A DNA stretch of 64,000 nt from Oxalobacteraceae bacterium OTU3CAMAD1 (GTDB lineage: Bacteria; Pseudomonadota; Gammaproteobacteria; Burkholderiales; Burkholderiaceae_D): the NCBI GenBank assembly GCA_024123915.1, contig CP099650.1, positions 6,634,001 through 6,698,000 of the forward strand, written 5' to 3'. Every line of letters begins with the position of its first letter. The stretch's first letter is position 1. Made by a program: the position numbers and the translations under genes. Shown piece by piece: positions 30,945-39,756 of this stretch. The notes below the pieces were generated by a model. The model saw nothing but the letters and a program-made list of their open reading frames with translations, made no database searches and had not been told where the DNA came from.

Positions 30945-31216
30945 TTCGATCCTTCCGGCGTCAGGTACTGCGTGCGCGCGGCGGTCAGCGGCGTCATGGT
31001 CAGGTCGCGGCGCGCGATCTCCTCGATGCGCGCGTGCTTGCCCAGGGTCGACTGGTCAAGCTGCAGCTGCGCCCACTCGATATCGAGCTGGCGCGCCTTC
31101 GACTGCGAGCGTTCCAGTTCGATGAACAGGTGGCGCGCCTGGTACTGCGCGTTGACGAGCGACAGGCCGCAGCCCACCAGCAGCGCCGTCAGCACCAAGT
31201 TGATCTTGCCGCTCAT
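30941..31216 (-). CDS. ftsL: Cell division protein FtsL
   Basis: A 91-residue bitopic protein with an N-terminal membrane helix ([19 protein letters not shown]) and a periplasmic coiled coil. It forms the FtsQLB complex that activates FtsWI. Identified by size, topology and position between rsmH and ftsI, both overlapping by 4 nt. Confidence 0.93.
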   Translation of the reverse strand: MSGKINLVLTALLVGCGLSLVNAQYQARHLFIELERSQSKARQLDIEWAQLQLDQSTLGKHARIEEIARRDLTMTPLTAARTQYLTPEGSK

Positions 31217-32181
31217 GCCGCCTCCGCCGGAATAGGCAGGCGGCGCGCCACCCGCATCACCGCCGAACGGGAACGCGGGTTGGCGTCGACTTCGGCGTCG
31301 GACGGCTTCATCTTGGACAGCAGCTTGAGCTCCGGCTGCGGCAGGTCGACCGCGCGGATCGGCAGGCGCCGGTCCGGCTGTTCGACATTGGCCTTGGACG
31401 CGAAGAAGCGCTTGACCATGCGGTCCTCCAGCGAATGGAAGCTGATGATCGCGATGATGCCGCCCGGCGCCAGACTGGCGTAGGCCTGGTTCAAACCGAC
31501 TTCGAGGTCTTCAAGCTCTTTATTGATGAAAATCCGGATAGCCTGAAATGTGCGGGTTGCCGGATCCTTGCCCTTCTCCCGAGTCTTGACCGCGCCTGCC
31601 ACGATGCCGGCAAGCTGTCGTGTGGTTGAAATTGGTTCGATTGCCCGGCGAGCAACAATCGCCTTTGCAATCTGAAAAGCAAACCGTTCTTCCCCATATT
31701 CTTTGATCACCTTTTCCAGTGTCTGTTCGGTTTCTGTGGCAAGCCACGCCGCCGCCGACATGCCGCGCGTGGTATCCATGCGCATGTCGAGCGGACCATC
31801 GTTACGGAAGCTGAAGCCGCGCGCGGCGTCGTCCACCTGCGGCGACGAGATGCCCAGGTCGAGCAGGATGCCGTCGACCTTGTCGACGCCACGTTCGGCC
31901 AGCGCCTGCGTCATCGTGGCGAAGCTGTCGTGGACGATGGTGAAGCGCGGATCGTCGATTTGTTCGGCGGTGGCGATGGCCTGCAGGTCCTTGTCGAAGG
32001 CGATCAGGCGCGCGTTGGCGCCCAGCTTCGACAGGATCAGGCGCGAATGGCCGCCGCGGCCGAAGGTGCCGTCGACGTAGACGCCGTCGGCGCGCGCGCC
32101 GTCCAGCGCGAGGGCGTCGACCGCTTCGTCCAGCAGCACCGTGCGATGCTGAAATTCAGGCACCGATGTGAATGTCATCAC
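31213..32181 (-). CDS. rsmH: 16S rRNA (cytosine1402-N4)-methyltransferase RsmH
   Basis: A 322-residue SAM methyltransferase (MraW) that modifies C1402 in the ribosomal P site. Family landmarks: [28 protein letters not shown] (SAM loop), [20 protein letters not shown], and [18 protein letters not shown]. Second gene of the dcw operon, 6 nt after mraZ. Confidence 0.97.
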   Translation of the reverse strand: MMTFTSVPEFQHRTVLLDEAVDALALDGARADGVYVDGTFGRGGHSRLILSKLGANARLIAFDKDLQAIATAEQIDDPRFTIVHDSFATMTQALAERGVDKVDGILLDLGISSPQVDDAARGFSFRNDGPLDMRMDTTRGMSAAAWLATETEQTLEKVIKEYGEERFAFQIAKAIVARRAIEPISTTRQLAGIVAGAVKTREKGKDPATRTFQAIRIFINKELEDLEVGLNQAYASLAPGGIIAIISFHSLEDRMVKRFFASKANVEQPDRRLPIRAVDLPQPELKLLSKMKPSDAEVDANPRSRSAVMRVARRLPIPAEAA

Positions 32182-32187
32182 GGGACC

Positions 32188-32616
32188 TTAGAAAGAGAAA
32201 TTGGCGAGTACATCGGGGGTGCCGGCTTCAATCGCCTGCTGCTCTTTTTCCGCCTGCTTGGCGGCATCCCAGATTTCGAAGTGGGAGCCCATGCCCATCA
32301 TCATGACTTCGCGCTCCAGGCCGACGGCGGCCCGCAGTTCCGGCGAAATCAGGATGCGGCCGGCCGTGTCCATTTCGACGTCGGTGGCGTAACCGAGGAA
32401 TATCCGTTGCCACGCGCGGGCCTGCATCGGCCACTGGGCAATCTGTTGACGGTGCTGTTCCCACACCGGGCGGGGGAACAACATGACGCAGCCATCGGGG
32501 TGGCGGGTCAGGGTGAGGCGGCCTTCGCATTGGATCGAGAGCGCGTCACGATGCTTGGCGGGGATAGACATCCTGCCTTTTGCATCGAGATTGATTGCGG
32601 ACGCGCCTTGAAACAC
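32188..32616 (-). CDS. mraZ: Transcriptional regulator MraZ
   Basis: A 142-residue AbrB-like repressor of the dcw operon. Two SpoVT/AbrB repeats: [23 protein letters not shown] and [18 protein letters not shown]. It starts with GTG at 32616 preceded by AAAAGGT. It is first in the operon and has a 10-bp-periodic MraZ-box array in its leader, so autorepression is expected. Confidence 0.96.
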   Translation of the reverse strand: MFQGASAINLDAKGRMSIPAKHRDALSIQCEGRLTLTRHPDGCVMLFPRPVWEQHRQQIAQWPMQARAWQRIFLGYATDVEMDTAGRILISPELRAAVGLEREVMMMGMGSHFEIWDAAKQAEKEQQAIEAGTPDVLANFSF

Positions 32617-32705
32617 GGGATTACCTTTTGACCTCAGTATGGTTAGCGGAGCATGAACGGCGGCTTCCCGGTTTCATCTCCCCCGCCGCTAAGTCAGGAG
32701 AAATT

Positions 32706-32740
32706 TCCCACAAAAAGACACTTTTTCACACAGATGCCCA
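32706..32740 (-). promoter_or_regulatory. MraZ-box array (10-bp periodicity)
   Basis: On the minus strand four 5-mers, TGGGC, TGTGA, TGTCT and TGGGA, lie at exact 10-nt steps (32740-32736, 32730-32726, 32720-32716, 32710-32706), each separated by 5 nt. This matches the known TGGGN-N5 repeat architecture bound by MraZ rings. The outer repeats are canonical and the inner two degenerate. The array begins in the -10 element of the operon promoter. Confidence 0.7.
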
Positions 32741-32768
32741 CTTTAGAGGATGGGAGAATAGCGGTCAA
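32740..32768 (-). promoter_or_regulatory. Promoter of the dcw operon (Pmra)
   Basis: Minus strand TTGACC (32768-32763), 17-nt spacer, TAAAGT (32745-32740). The start would fall near 32733, leaving a leader of about 115 nt that contains the MraZ boxes. The last bases of the -10 coincide with the first MraZ box, so MraZ binding would block polymerase. Confidence 0.6.
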
Positions 32769-33317
32769 GCGCTTTCAGGCAAACGAAACAGGGATTTTAG
32801 TAATGAAATTAAGGACTTAGCGCAATTCCTTGAAGCCAGCTAGAAATAAAATAACTCGACAAATTAAGTACTTATCGTGGAATGTGAATGTGCTACCTCA
32901 TCTGCACACATGTGTATGCATGCACTAAAGCGGTGAAAATGAATTCTCAAAATAATTGAAATATTTATATATAGTTGCAAAGCGCCAACATTGACGTATC
33001 ATATTGACAACTGGTCAATAGATCGGCAAATGGCGTTCAAAGTGGCGTGATTTGATAGGGGAACGGTCGGATGTCGCGCCAGCAGCGCGATGACGGGGAG
33101 TATGAAACCTTTTAATAACTGCAACTTCGATTTTGCTAGTCAGCAACGGCACGGAAGCGAATGTATTTTCGACAAGCAATTTGTCTATACAAATTTCAGA
33201 CTGCCGCACTGCACCAAAACCGTCATTATACGCCTGCGCCGGGGTGCAATTCCAGCGCGAATTCACGTAGAAACTGTCAACTTCCGTAACAAAAGCACAA
33301 TTTGTGTTACCTACGGA
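32769..33317. other. AT-rich intergenic region between glpK and the dcw promoter
   Basis: About 550 nt, clearly more AT-rich than its surroundings, between the glpK stop and the dcw promoter. Short open frames exist (for example 33015-33266 on the minus strand), but none has a ribosome-binding site or recognisable product. I see no repeat or RNA gene. It may hold further regulatory sites for the dcw operon. Confidence 0.5.
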
Positions 33318-34817
33318 TCAGCTCGCCCACCCCTTGGAGCGATCCACGGCGCGCGCCCACCCCGCCATCAACGCGCCGCGCCGGTCGGCGCCCATGACGG
33401 GATCGAAGCGGCGCTCGCAGGTCCACTGGGCGGCGACCTCCTCGCGGGTCTGCCAGAAGCCCACCGCCAGGCCGGCCAGGTGGGCCGCGCCCAGCGCCGT
33501 GGTCTCGGTCACGCGCGGACGCACCACCGGCACGCCCAGCAAATCGGCCTGGAACTGCATCAGCAGGTCGTTGCGGGCGGCGCCGCCGTCGGCCCGCACC
33601 TCGGTCAGCGGAATATCGCGGCTCGACGCCGCCACATCCTTCTGCATGGCGGCCATCAGCTCCGCGCTTTGATAGGCGATCGCCTCCAGCGCGGCGCGGG
33701 CGATGTGGGCGCGGTTGCTGCCCCGGCTCAGCCCCACCAGCGCGCCGCGCGCGTACGGGTCCCAGTGCGGCGCCCCCAGGCCGACGAAGGCCGGCACCAT
33801 GAACACGCCGCCGCTGTCGGGCACACTGGCGGCCAGCGGCTCGACGTCGGACGATTTCTCGATGATGCCAAGGCCGTCGCGCAGCCACTGCACGGTGGCG
33901 CCGCCCATGAAGACACTGCCCTCCATGAGGTATTCGGTGGCGCCGTCGACCCGCCAGCCGACGGTGGTCAGCAGGCGGTTGTGCGACACCACCGGGTGCT
34001 CGCCCAGGTGCATCAGCATGAAGCACCCGGTGCCATAGGTGTTCTTGACCATGCCCGGCGTGTGGCAGGCCTGGCCGAAGGTGGCGGCCTGCTGGTCGCC
34101 GGCGATGCCGGCCACCGCGATCGGCGCGCCGAACAACGAGGCCTTGGTCATGCCGATTTCCTCGCTGGACGACACGACCTGCGGCAGCATCGACTCCGGA
34201 ATGTCGAACAACTGCAGCAAGTCCTGGTCCCAGCGCAGCAGGTGGATATTGAACAGCAAGGTGCGCGAGGCGTTGCCGACGTCCGTCACATGGCGCCCGG
34301 TCAGCTTGTACACCAGCCAGCTGTCGACGGTGCCGAACGCCAGGCCGCCCTGGCGCGCCCGGTCGCGCGCGCCGGGCACGTGGTCGAGCAGCCATTTCAG
34401 TTTGGTGGCGGAGAAATAGGAATCCAGTTCGAGGCCGGTGATGTCGGCGATGCGTCCCGCCTTGCCGTCGGCGCGCAGCGCGTCGCAGGTGTCGGCGGTG
34501 CGGCGGTCCTGCCAGACGATGGCCGGCGCGATCGGCTCGCCCGTCTTGCGGTCCCACACCAGGGTGGTCTCGCGCTGGTTGGCGATGCCGATGGCGAGGA
34601 CCTGGCGGCTATCGACTTGATTGTCGCGCAGGACCTGGCGGGCGACGGCCAGCTGGCTGTTCCAGATGTCGTCGGGATCGTGCTCGACCCAGCCGGGCTG
34701 CGGGAAATGCTGGGGATATTCGGCCGCCGCGCTGCCGCATATCTGTCCCTGATGGTCGAACAGGATGGCGCGCGAACTGGTGGTGCCTTGATCCAAGGCC
34801 AGTATGTATTTTTTCAT
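33318..34817 (-). CDS. glpK: Glycerol kinase
   Basis: A 499-residue FGGY kinase converting glycerol to glycerol-3-phosphate. N-terminal [19 protein letters not shown] (phosphate loop), [28 protein letters not shown] and late [21 protein letters not shown]. The length is standard. No glpF, glpD or glpR is adjacent in the window, so it is detached from the usual glp regulon cluster. GGGGA precedes the ATG. Confidence 0.97.
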   Translation of the reverse strand: MKKYILALDQGTTSSRAILFDHQGQICGSAAAEYPQHFPQPGWVEHDPDDIWNSQLAVARQVLRDNQVDSRQVLAIGIANQRETTLVWDRKTGEPIAPAIVWQDRRTADTCDALRADGKAGRIADITGLELDSYFSATKLKWLLDHVPGARDRARQGGLAFGTVDSWLVYKLTGRHVTDVGNASRTLLFNIHLLRWDQDLLQLFDIPESMLPQVVSSSEEIGMTKASLFGAPIAVAGIAGDQQAATFGQACHTPGMVKNTYGTGCFMLMHLGEHPVVSHNRLLTTVGWRVDGATEYLMEGSVFMGGATVQWLRDGLGIIEKSSDVEPLAASVPDSGGVFMVPAFVGLGAPHWDPYARGALVGLSRGSNRAHIARAALEAIAYQSAELMAAMQKDVAASSRDIPLTEVRADGGAARNDLLMQFQADLLGVPVVRPRVTETTALGAAHLAGLAVGFWQTREEVAAQWTCERRFDPVMGADRRGALMAGWARAVDRSKGWAS

Positions 34818-34885
34818 CGGCAGGTCCCCAGGTCGACGCGGTATGCGCGTCGGTCCCGCGGCAGCCGCGAATCTATATATGTGTA

Positions 34886-35231
34886 AGTTGAAGCAAGCCG
34901 ATAGGCCGGATTTTGTTACGGCACGGGCGAACCCGCGCTATGACAGCCATTCCTCTAGGCGCTGGATTACTCCAGCGCTCAAGCTTCCTACCCGCACGCT
35001 CCGCGAGCAGCATCATCGCGTGCCTATTTGGAATTGCACCAGGTGGAGGTTACCGCGTTTCACCGTAACTTAATACGCTCGTCTCTGTGGCCCTATTCCT
35101 CGCCTTATACCTTGGGCTTGCGCTTGCGGCTTTCAGCGGACGGCCGTTAACCGTCACCCCGCTCTATGGAGTCCGGACCTTCCTCCCGCCAGGCATTACG
35201 CGCTGGCCAGCGGCTGTCTGGCTTGCTTCAG
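34886..35231 (-). ncRNA. rnpB: RNase P RNA, bacterial class A
   Basis: Minus strand. The 5' part contains CAGACAGCCGCTGG and GGAGGAAGGTCCGGACTCC followed by ATAGAGC, the universal CR-I/P4 region. The 3' part has CCTAGAGGAATGGCTGTC (CR-V/P4 partner). The ends GAAGCAAGCC and GGCTTGCTTC pair to form P1. Length about 346 nt is right for class A. It processes tRNA 5' ends together with RnpA. Exact ends are estimated to within a few bases. Confidence 0.93.
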
Positions 35232-35291
35232 GCGGTATTGTACCAGACCCCAACCCGCAAGCATTTGCAAGATGCGGCGGCCGCGGGCCAT

Positions 35292-35319
35292 GGGGTCGGA
35301 CCCGACTGGGTCCGACCCC
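35292..35319. repeat. Compact palindrome, family B copy 2 (variant)
   Basis: GGGGTCGGACCC / GGGTCCGACCCC with a 4-nt loop. It differs from the other copies by a compensated T-to-G/A-to-C pair at the same stem position, so the stem is conserved rather than the sequence. It lies between rnpB and the divergent thiamine-diphosphate enzyme gene, the only family copy not at a convergent junction. Confidence 0.8.
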
Positions 35320-35436
35320 GCCTGGCCGTGCGGGTTGGCCGCACGCCGATTCTATAATTTGATGTCGCCATTAGAAAAGCGCCGCCCACTACCCGGCCGT
35401 AGAATCATGCTACCTATACCCCCTTGAGGCGAGAAC

Positions 35437-37137
35437 ATGACGCACCCAACCCGCACCGGCGGCCAGATCCTGGTCGACGCCCTGAAGATCCACGGCGTCG
35501 ACACCGCTTTCGGCGTACCCGGCGAAAGCTACCTGGACGTGCTCGACGCGCTGCACGACTCCGACATCCGCTTCATCATCAACCGCCAGGAGGGCGGCGC
35601 CGCCTTCATGGCCGACGCCTACGGCAAGATGACGGGCAAGCCGGGCATCTGCTTCGTCACGCGCGGCCCGGGCGCGACCAACGCCTCGATCGGCGTGCAC
35701 ACCGCCTACCAGGACTCGACGCCGATGATCCTTTTCATCGGCCAGGTCGGCAACGACTTCATCGACCGCGAGGCCTTCCAGGAGATTGACTACCGCCGCA
35801 TGTACGGCCAAATGGCCAAATGGGTGGCGCAGATCGACCGCGCCGAGCGCATTCCCGAATACCTCGCGCGCGCCTTCCAGGTCGCCACCAGCGGCCGTCC
35901 CGGCCCGGTGGTGCTGGCGCTGCCGGAGGACATGCTGATCGATACGGCCGAGGTCGCCGATACGCGCGCCTACCAGGCGGTGCAAGCCTCGCCGTCGGCC
36001 GCGCAGATCGACGTGCTGCGCGCCATGCTCGCCAGCGCCAAAAAGCCGCTGGTCCTGCTGGGCGGCGGCGGCTGGAACGCGCAAGCCTGCGCCGACCTGC
36101 AGCGCTTCGCGGAGGCCAACGAGCTGCCGGTGAGCTGCGCGTTCCGCTTCCAGGATTTGCTCGACAACGCCCATCCTAATTATGTCGGCGATGTCGGCAT
36201 CGGCATCAATCCCAAGCTGGCGGCGCGCGTGCGCGAGGCCGACGTCATCCTCGCCATCGGCCCGCGCCTGGGCGAGATGACCACCGGCGGCTACGCGCTG
36301 ATTTCCGCGCCGGTGCCGGCGCAGCGCCTGATCCACGTCCACGCGGACGCCGTGGAACTCGGCAGCGTCTACCAGGCGGAATTGATGATCAACAGCGGCA
36401 TGCCGCAGATCGCGGCCATGCTGGCGGCGATGGCGCCGGTCGATGCCGGCGCGTGGCGCGCCTCAGTGGCCGAAGCGAAGGCCGATCTGGCGGCATGGCA
36501 GCAGCAACCGGCGATTTTCCAGGACGGCAAAGCGCCGCTGGACTTGTGGCAGGTGGTGCAGCAGATCGACAAGATCGCGCCGCACGACACCATCATCACC
36601 AACGGCGCCGGCAACTACGCCACCTGGGCGCACCGCTTCCACAGCTACGGCGGCATGCGCACGCAATTGGCGCCGACCAGCGGCGCGATGGGCTACAGCG
36701 TGCCGGCCGGCGTCGCCGCCAAGATCATCGACCCGAAGCGCACGGTGATCACCTTCGCCGGCGACGGCGAATACATGATGAACGGCCAGGAGCTGGCCAC
36801 GGCGGTGCAGTACAAGGCGGGGGTGGTCATCATCGTCTTCAACAACGGCATGTTCGGCACCATCCGCATGCACCAGGAGCGCGACTATCCGGGACGGGTA
36901 TCGGGCACGGAGCTGCACAATCCCGATTTCGCCGCGCTGGCGGTGGCGTATGGCGCGCATGGGGAAGTGGTCGACAAGACGGCGGACTTCGGCCCGGCGC
37001 TGGAGCGCGCGCTGGCGCACGCCAACAGCCGCAACCTGCCGTCGCTGATCGAGCTGCGCTACGACGGCAACCTGATCACGCCCGGCGCCACGCTGGAAAC
37101 GATCCGCAAAAACGCCGAAGCGGCCAAAAAAGCGTAA
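35437..37137 (+). CDS. Thiamine-diphosphate-dependent enzyme (acetolactate-synthase-like)
   Basis: A 566-residue three-domain enzyme: PYR domain with AFGVPGESYLDVLDAL (catalytic Glu), a central FAD/nucleotide-like domain, and a PP domain with GDGEYMMNGQELATAV followed about 25 residues later by NNGMFGTIR (GDG-X-N cofactor motif). It belongs to the acetolactate synthase/benzaldehyde lyase/oxalyl-CoA decarboxylase superfamily. No small regulatory subunit gene is adjacent, so a catabolic or orphan ILVB-like role is more likely than branched amino acid synthesis. Product unknown. It ends at a family B palindrome. Confidence 0.9.
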   Translation: MTHPTRTGGQILVDALKIHGVDTAFGVPGESYLDVLDALHDSDIRFIINRQEGGAAFMADAYGKMTGKPGICFVTRGPGATNASIGVHTAYQDSTPMILFIGQVGNDFIDREAFQEIDYRRMYGQMAKWVAQIDRAERIPEYLARAFQVATSGRPGPVVLALPEDMLIDTAEVADTRAYQAVQASPSAAQIDVLRAMLASAKKPLVLLGGGGWNAQACADLQRFAEANELPVSCAFRFQDLLDNAHPNYVGDVGIGINPKLAARVREADVILAIGPRLGEMTTGGYALISAPVPAQRLIHVHADAVELGSVYQAELMINSGMPQIAAMLAAMAPVDAGAWRASVAEAKADLAAWQQQPAIFQDGKAPLDLWQVVQQIDKIAPHDTIITNGAGNYATWAHRFHSYGGMRTQLAPTSGAMGYSVPAGVAAKIIDPKRTVITFAGDGEYMMNGQELATAVQYKAGVVIIVFNNGMFGTIRMHQERDYPGRVSGTELHNPDFAALAVAYGAHGEVVDKTADFGPALERALAHANSRNLPSLIELRYDGNLITPGATLETIRKNAEAAKKA

Positions 37138-37196
37138 TTCGCTGGCGGACCGGCTCAAACCGTATGCGTTTAGCGATACGCGTGGGTCGCCGCTTA

Positions 37197-37223
37197 GGGG
37201 TCGTACCCGATGGGTACGACCCC
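37197..37223. repeat. Compact palindrome, family B copy 3
   Basis: GGGGTCGTACCC / GGGTACGACCCC, 3-nt loop, between the convergent ends of the thiamine-diphosphate enzyme (37137) and the exported protein (37250). Confidence 0.85.
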
Positions 37224-37249
37224 GCACGGGGGTGCGGGTTAGCTAACGA

Positions 37250-37795
37250 TCAAGACGGCGCCTGGTTCGACGGCGCCTCTTCCACCTTCTCTTTATCCTT
37301 CTTCGCCTGCGGGCAAACCTTGCACGTGCCGGCCTTGCGTCCGAAGTCGGTCACCAGCGGCAGCCGCATCGGCACCGCCTCGTCGCCGCAATAACCGCCA
37401 TCGAGCACCAGGGTCCTGCCGCCGTCGGCGATCTTGCCGCTGATCGTGCGCTCTTCCTCATCGGGCGGGCGCACGGTGAAATACATCTGCCGCCCACGCG
37501 GATCGATATTGACGTCGCTGGCCACCACCGGCCAGCTCAAGCCGCCCGCCGTGTACTCGTACAGCACCGTATCGACCTCGGCGAAACGCTGCAAGGTGAT
37601 GCGCTGGCCGCCGAATTCGCCGCTCTCGGCGTTGATGCACAAATCGGAAAACACCACCATGCCGTAACGCGGCAGGCCGGCGTTGGCGGGCGGCTTGCGC
37701 GCCGCCTTGGGCGCGGCCAGCACGGCGCACGAGGCGATCAGCATGGCGCCGGCGAATACGGCGCGTCGTTTCATCATCATGGTCGTCGTCATCAA
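37250..37795 (-). CDS. Exported protein of unknown function
   Basis: About 181 residues (less if an inner Met is used; several ATG codons are clustered at the start, 37795-37771). Signal peptide with RRAVFAGAMLIASCAVLAAP. The mature part is beta-rich with two or three Cys (DLCIN, GGYCGD, CKVCP) that may form disulfides, and a Lys/Glu-rich tail. I do not recognise a family. It is transcribed in the same direction as the porin upstream, but a terminator separates them. Confidence 0.7.
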   Translation of the reverse strand: MMTTTMMMKRRAVFAGAMLIASCAVLAAPKAARKPPANAGLPRYGMVVFSDLCINAESGEFGGQRITLQRFAEVDTVLYEYTAGGLSWPVVASDVNIDPRGRQMYFTVRPPDEEERTISGKIADGGRTLVLDGGYCGDEAVPMRLPLVTDFGRKAGTCKVCPQAKKDKEKVEEAPSNQAPS

Positions 37796-37815
37796 TAAAA
37801 CCGCTTTCAGAAAAG

Positions 37816-37848
37816 AACAACGGCTGCACCAGGCAGCCGTTGTTGATA
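37816..37848 (-). terminator. Terminator of the porin gene
   Basis: Perfect 12-bp stem AACAACGGCTGC (37816-37827) / GCAGCCGTTGTT (37833-37844) with a 5-nt loop; on the minus strand it is followed by CTTTTCT. Confidence 0.8.
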
Positions 37849-37867
37849 CTAACTCTGAATGAACAGA

Positions 37868-38944
37868 TTAGAAGCTGTGTTTCACGCCGATGTTGAAGGC
37901 TTTGTCGCCGGTGCCAACTTCGGTGTTGTTGCCAACGGTGTAAGCTGCGCCGTTTTTGTTTTTGATTTTAGCGTACGCCAGGTAAGCGCTGGTGCGCTTC
38001 GACAGGTTGTACGAGTAGCCAACGCCCCACTGGCTTGCATCGTTGTTAGCGACTTCTTTGTCGTTTTTACGGATGTACGAAGCCATCACCACGCCGTTAC
38101 CGGCTGGAACGGTTACGCCGACCAGTGCGTCAGCGCTGTCTTGCGACGCGACTGGAGCAACGGTGTAGCCGAATGGGTTGGTAGCGTTAGCCAGAGGCGC
38201 GCTGTTCTGGCCCTTGTCTTGACCGTAGGCTGCGAAAACTTTAACAACTTTGAAGTCGTAGTTAGCGGCAACCAGGGTGTTGTGGCCGATACCGTTGGTT
38301 TTAACAGCAGCGGTGTCGTTGTTACGGTTGTTGTAAGCGACAGCAACGTTCAGAGGACCGTTGGTGTAGCCAACCGACGCGCCCAGTTGACGCTGTGCGC
38401 CGGAGTCGTCAGCAACTTCACCCAGGCTGTACGAAGCAGCAGCCGAGAAACCGTAGATCGATGGGGTCTTGTACACAACGCCGTTGTCGGCGCGGGTCAT
38501 GTTACCAGCGACTGGGAACAGGTTTTTAGCGGTACCAGCGTAGCCCATTGCGAACGGGTCAGCCACGTCGCGCAGCGTTTCGTAGTAAGGGGTGTACTGA
38601 CGACCGATGGTCAGGGTACCGGCGGTCTTCGAGCTCAGACCAACGTAGGCTTCGCGGTTGAACAGGCGGTTGTTGCCGTTGTCCAGGGTGCCGTCGTCGA
38701 TTTTAACGCCAGCTTCCAGTTTGAAGATCGCGCTCAGACCGCTGCCCAGGTCTTCGGTGCCTTTGAAGCCGATACGCGAAGCCGAAGCCACGCCGCTCTG
38801 TACCGCAGTCTTGTTACCAGCAGCACCGCCACGCTCGGAGGTCAGGCCGGCATCGACGATACCGTACATGGTGACATTCGATTGCGCCATAGCTACGTTG
38901 CTCAGGGCGCCCAGGATGGCGATGGAGATCAGGGATTTTTTCAT
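37868..38944 (-). CDS. Outer-membrane porin (Burkholderiales general-porin type)
   Basis: A 358-residue protein: signal peptide (MKKSLISIAILGALSNVAMA), first strand QSNVTMYGIVDAGL, RIGFKGTEDLGSGLSAIFKLE, GLSSKTAGTLTIGRQYTPYY (loop L3 region) and final NIGVKHSF ending in Phe, as required for BAM-dependent assembly. It would form 16-stranded trimers for diffusion of small solutes. GAAGGA precedes the ATG. Its codon choice looks strongly biased to a few codons (GTT, GCT, AAC), in keeping with very high expression. Confidence 0.95.
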   Translation of the reverse strand: MKKSLISIAILGALSNVAMAQSNVTMYGIVDAGLTSERGGAAGNKTAVQSGVASASRIGFKGTEDLGSGLSAIFKLEAGVKIDDGTLDNGNNRLFNREAYVGLSSKTAGTLTIGRQYTPYYETLRDVADPFAMGYAGTAKNLFPVAGNMTRADNGVVYKTPSIYGFSAAASYSLGEVADDSGAQRQLGASVGYTNGPLNVAVAYNNRNNDTAAVKTNGIGHNTLVAANYDFKVVKVFAAYGQDKGQNSAPLANATNPFGYTVAPVASQDSADALVGVTVPAGNGVVMASYIRKNDKEVANNDASQWGVGYSYNLSKRTSAYLAYAKIKNKNGAAYTVGNNTEVGTGDKAFNIGVKHSF

Positions 38945-39756
38945 TACGTGTTTCCTTCAGTTGTGTTGCTGTAAAAAGGTATAGCTAGTAGTGCGGCTAA
39001 ATACGGTGCTTATCGGCGTCACCAGCAGGCGCCGTATGTGCGTGAGGGCAAACTCCCCAGCTGCCACTGTGCGGTCCCATCAGGCGGAACGCGCTCACTT
39101 AAGTTGCGGCCGATTTAATCGACGCTTGCAGGTTCGCGGCGCGCAAACGCACCGGAGGCGGCACTATACTGATGCTTGACGACTCCATCAAGTGCAAAAA
39201 CGTTCATCTTGCAACGTCCTTATCCTTGTCAGATTTTCAAAACACCCGTATTTTAACGCATCGCAATATTTCATGCCGAGCAAGCGAACTAGCCCAGTTT
39301 TCCGCACGATGAACTTCATGCAGCAACCCGTTTTGCGGGTCGCCCTAGTGACAAATGCAAGATCAATGCATGCGTACTACATCGTTGTCGGACCAAGTAA
39401 AAATAGCCACTTTGCTATTTCTGGCGCTATTTTATACTGAAGCCCCCGCAGGAACCTTCGCACTCAATGGTAATAAGCTAACAACCAGAGGGAATGTTTG
39501 GCGTGGAAATACAGCAAAATAGCCACCAAACCAACAATGATCATAGTGTTACAGGAGTAAACTAGTCATAAATTCTGTCCGCAGGGCAACTATTGCAGTG
39601 CATCAGGAATTTGTAAGAAATTGCTACGTGTTGCACATAAACGACACATCGCGCACCAATCCGACACATTGTTGCCCCAAAGAAGGGAGATGGCGCTTGC
39701 GCCAGCGCCCTTCCATGCATGAGTAAAACTCATAGCATGCGCTCAGATCCATGTCC
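38945..39756. other. Long intergenic region upstream of the porin gene
   Basis: About 810 nt with no convincing gene. The part next to the porin must hold its promoter. The middle holds a hairpin AAATAGC-CACTTT-GCTATTT (39401-39420), another GCTATTTT at 39426, and an exact direct repeat AAAATAGCCAC at 39400-39410 and 39516-39526. These look like operator or small-RNA-type elements rather than coding sequence. A small frame at 39192-39440 lacks a ribosome-binding site. Confidence 0.5.

Noticed and set aside
33015..33266. 83-codon frame in the AT-rich gap before the dcw promoter
   Set aside because: No Shine-Dalgarno, no recognisable motif, composition like noncoding flank.
35437..37137. Calling the thiamine-diphosphate enzyme ilvB/ilvI
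   Set aside because: No regulatory subunit (ilvN/ilvH) or ilvC follows, and the superfamily contains many other activities; the evidence supports only the broad class.
39192..39440. 82-codon frame upstream of the porin
   Set aside because: No ribosome-binding site; crosses the repeat and hairpin elements; no family resemblance.
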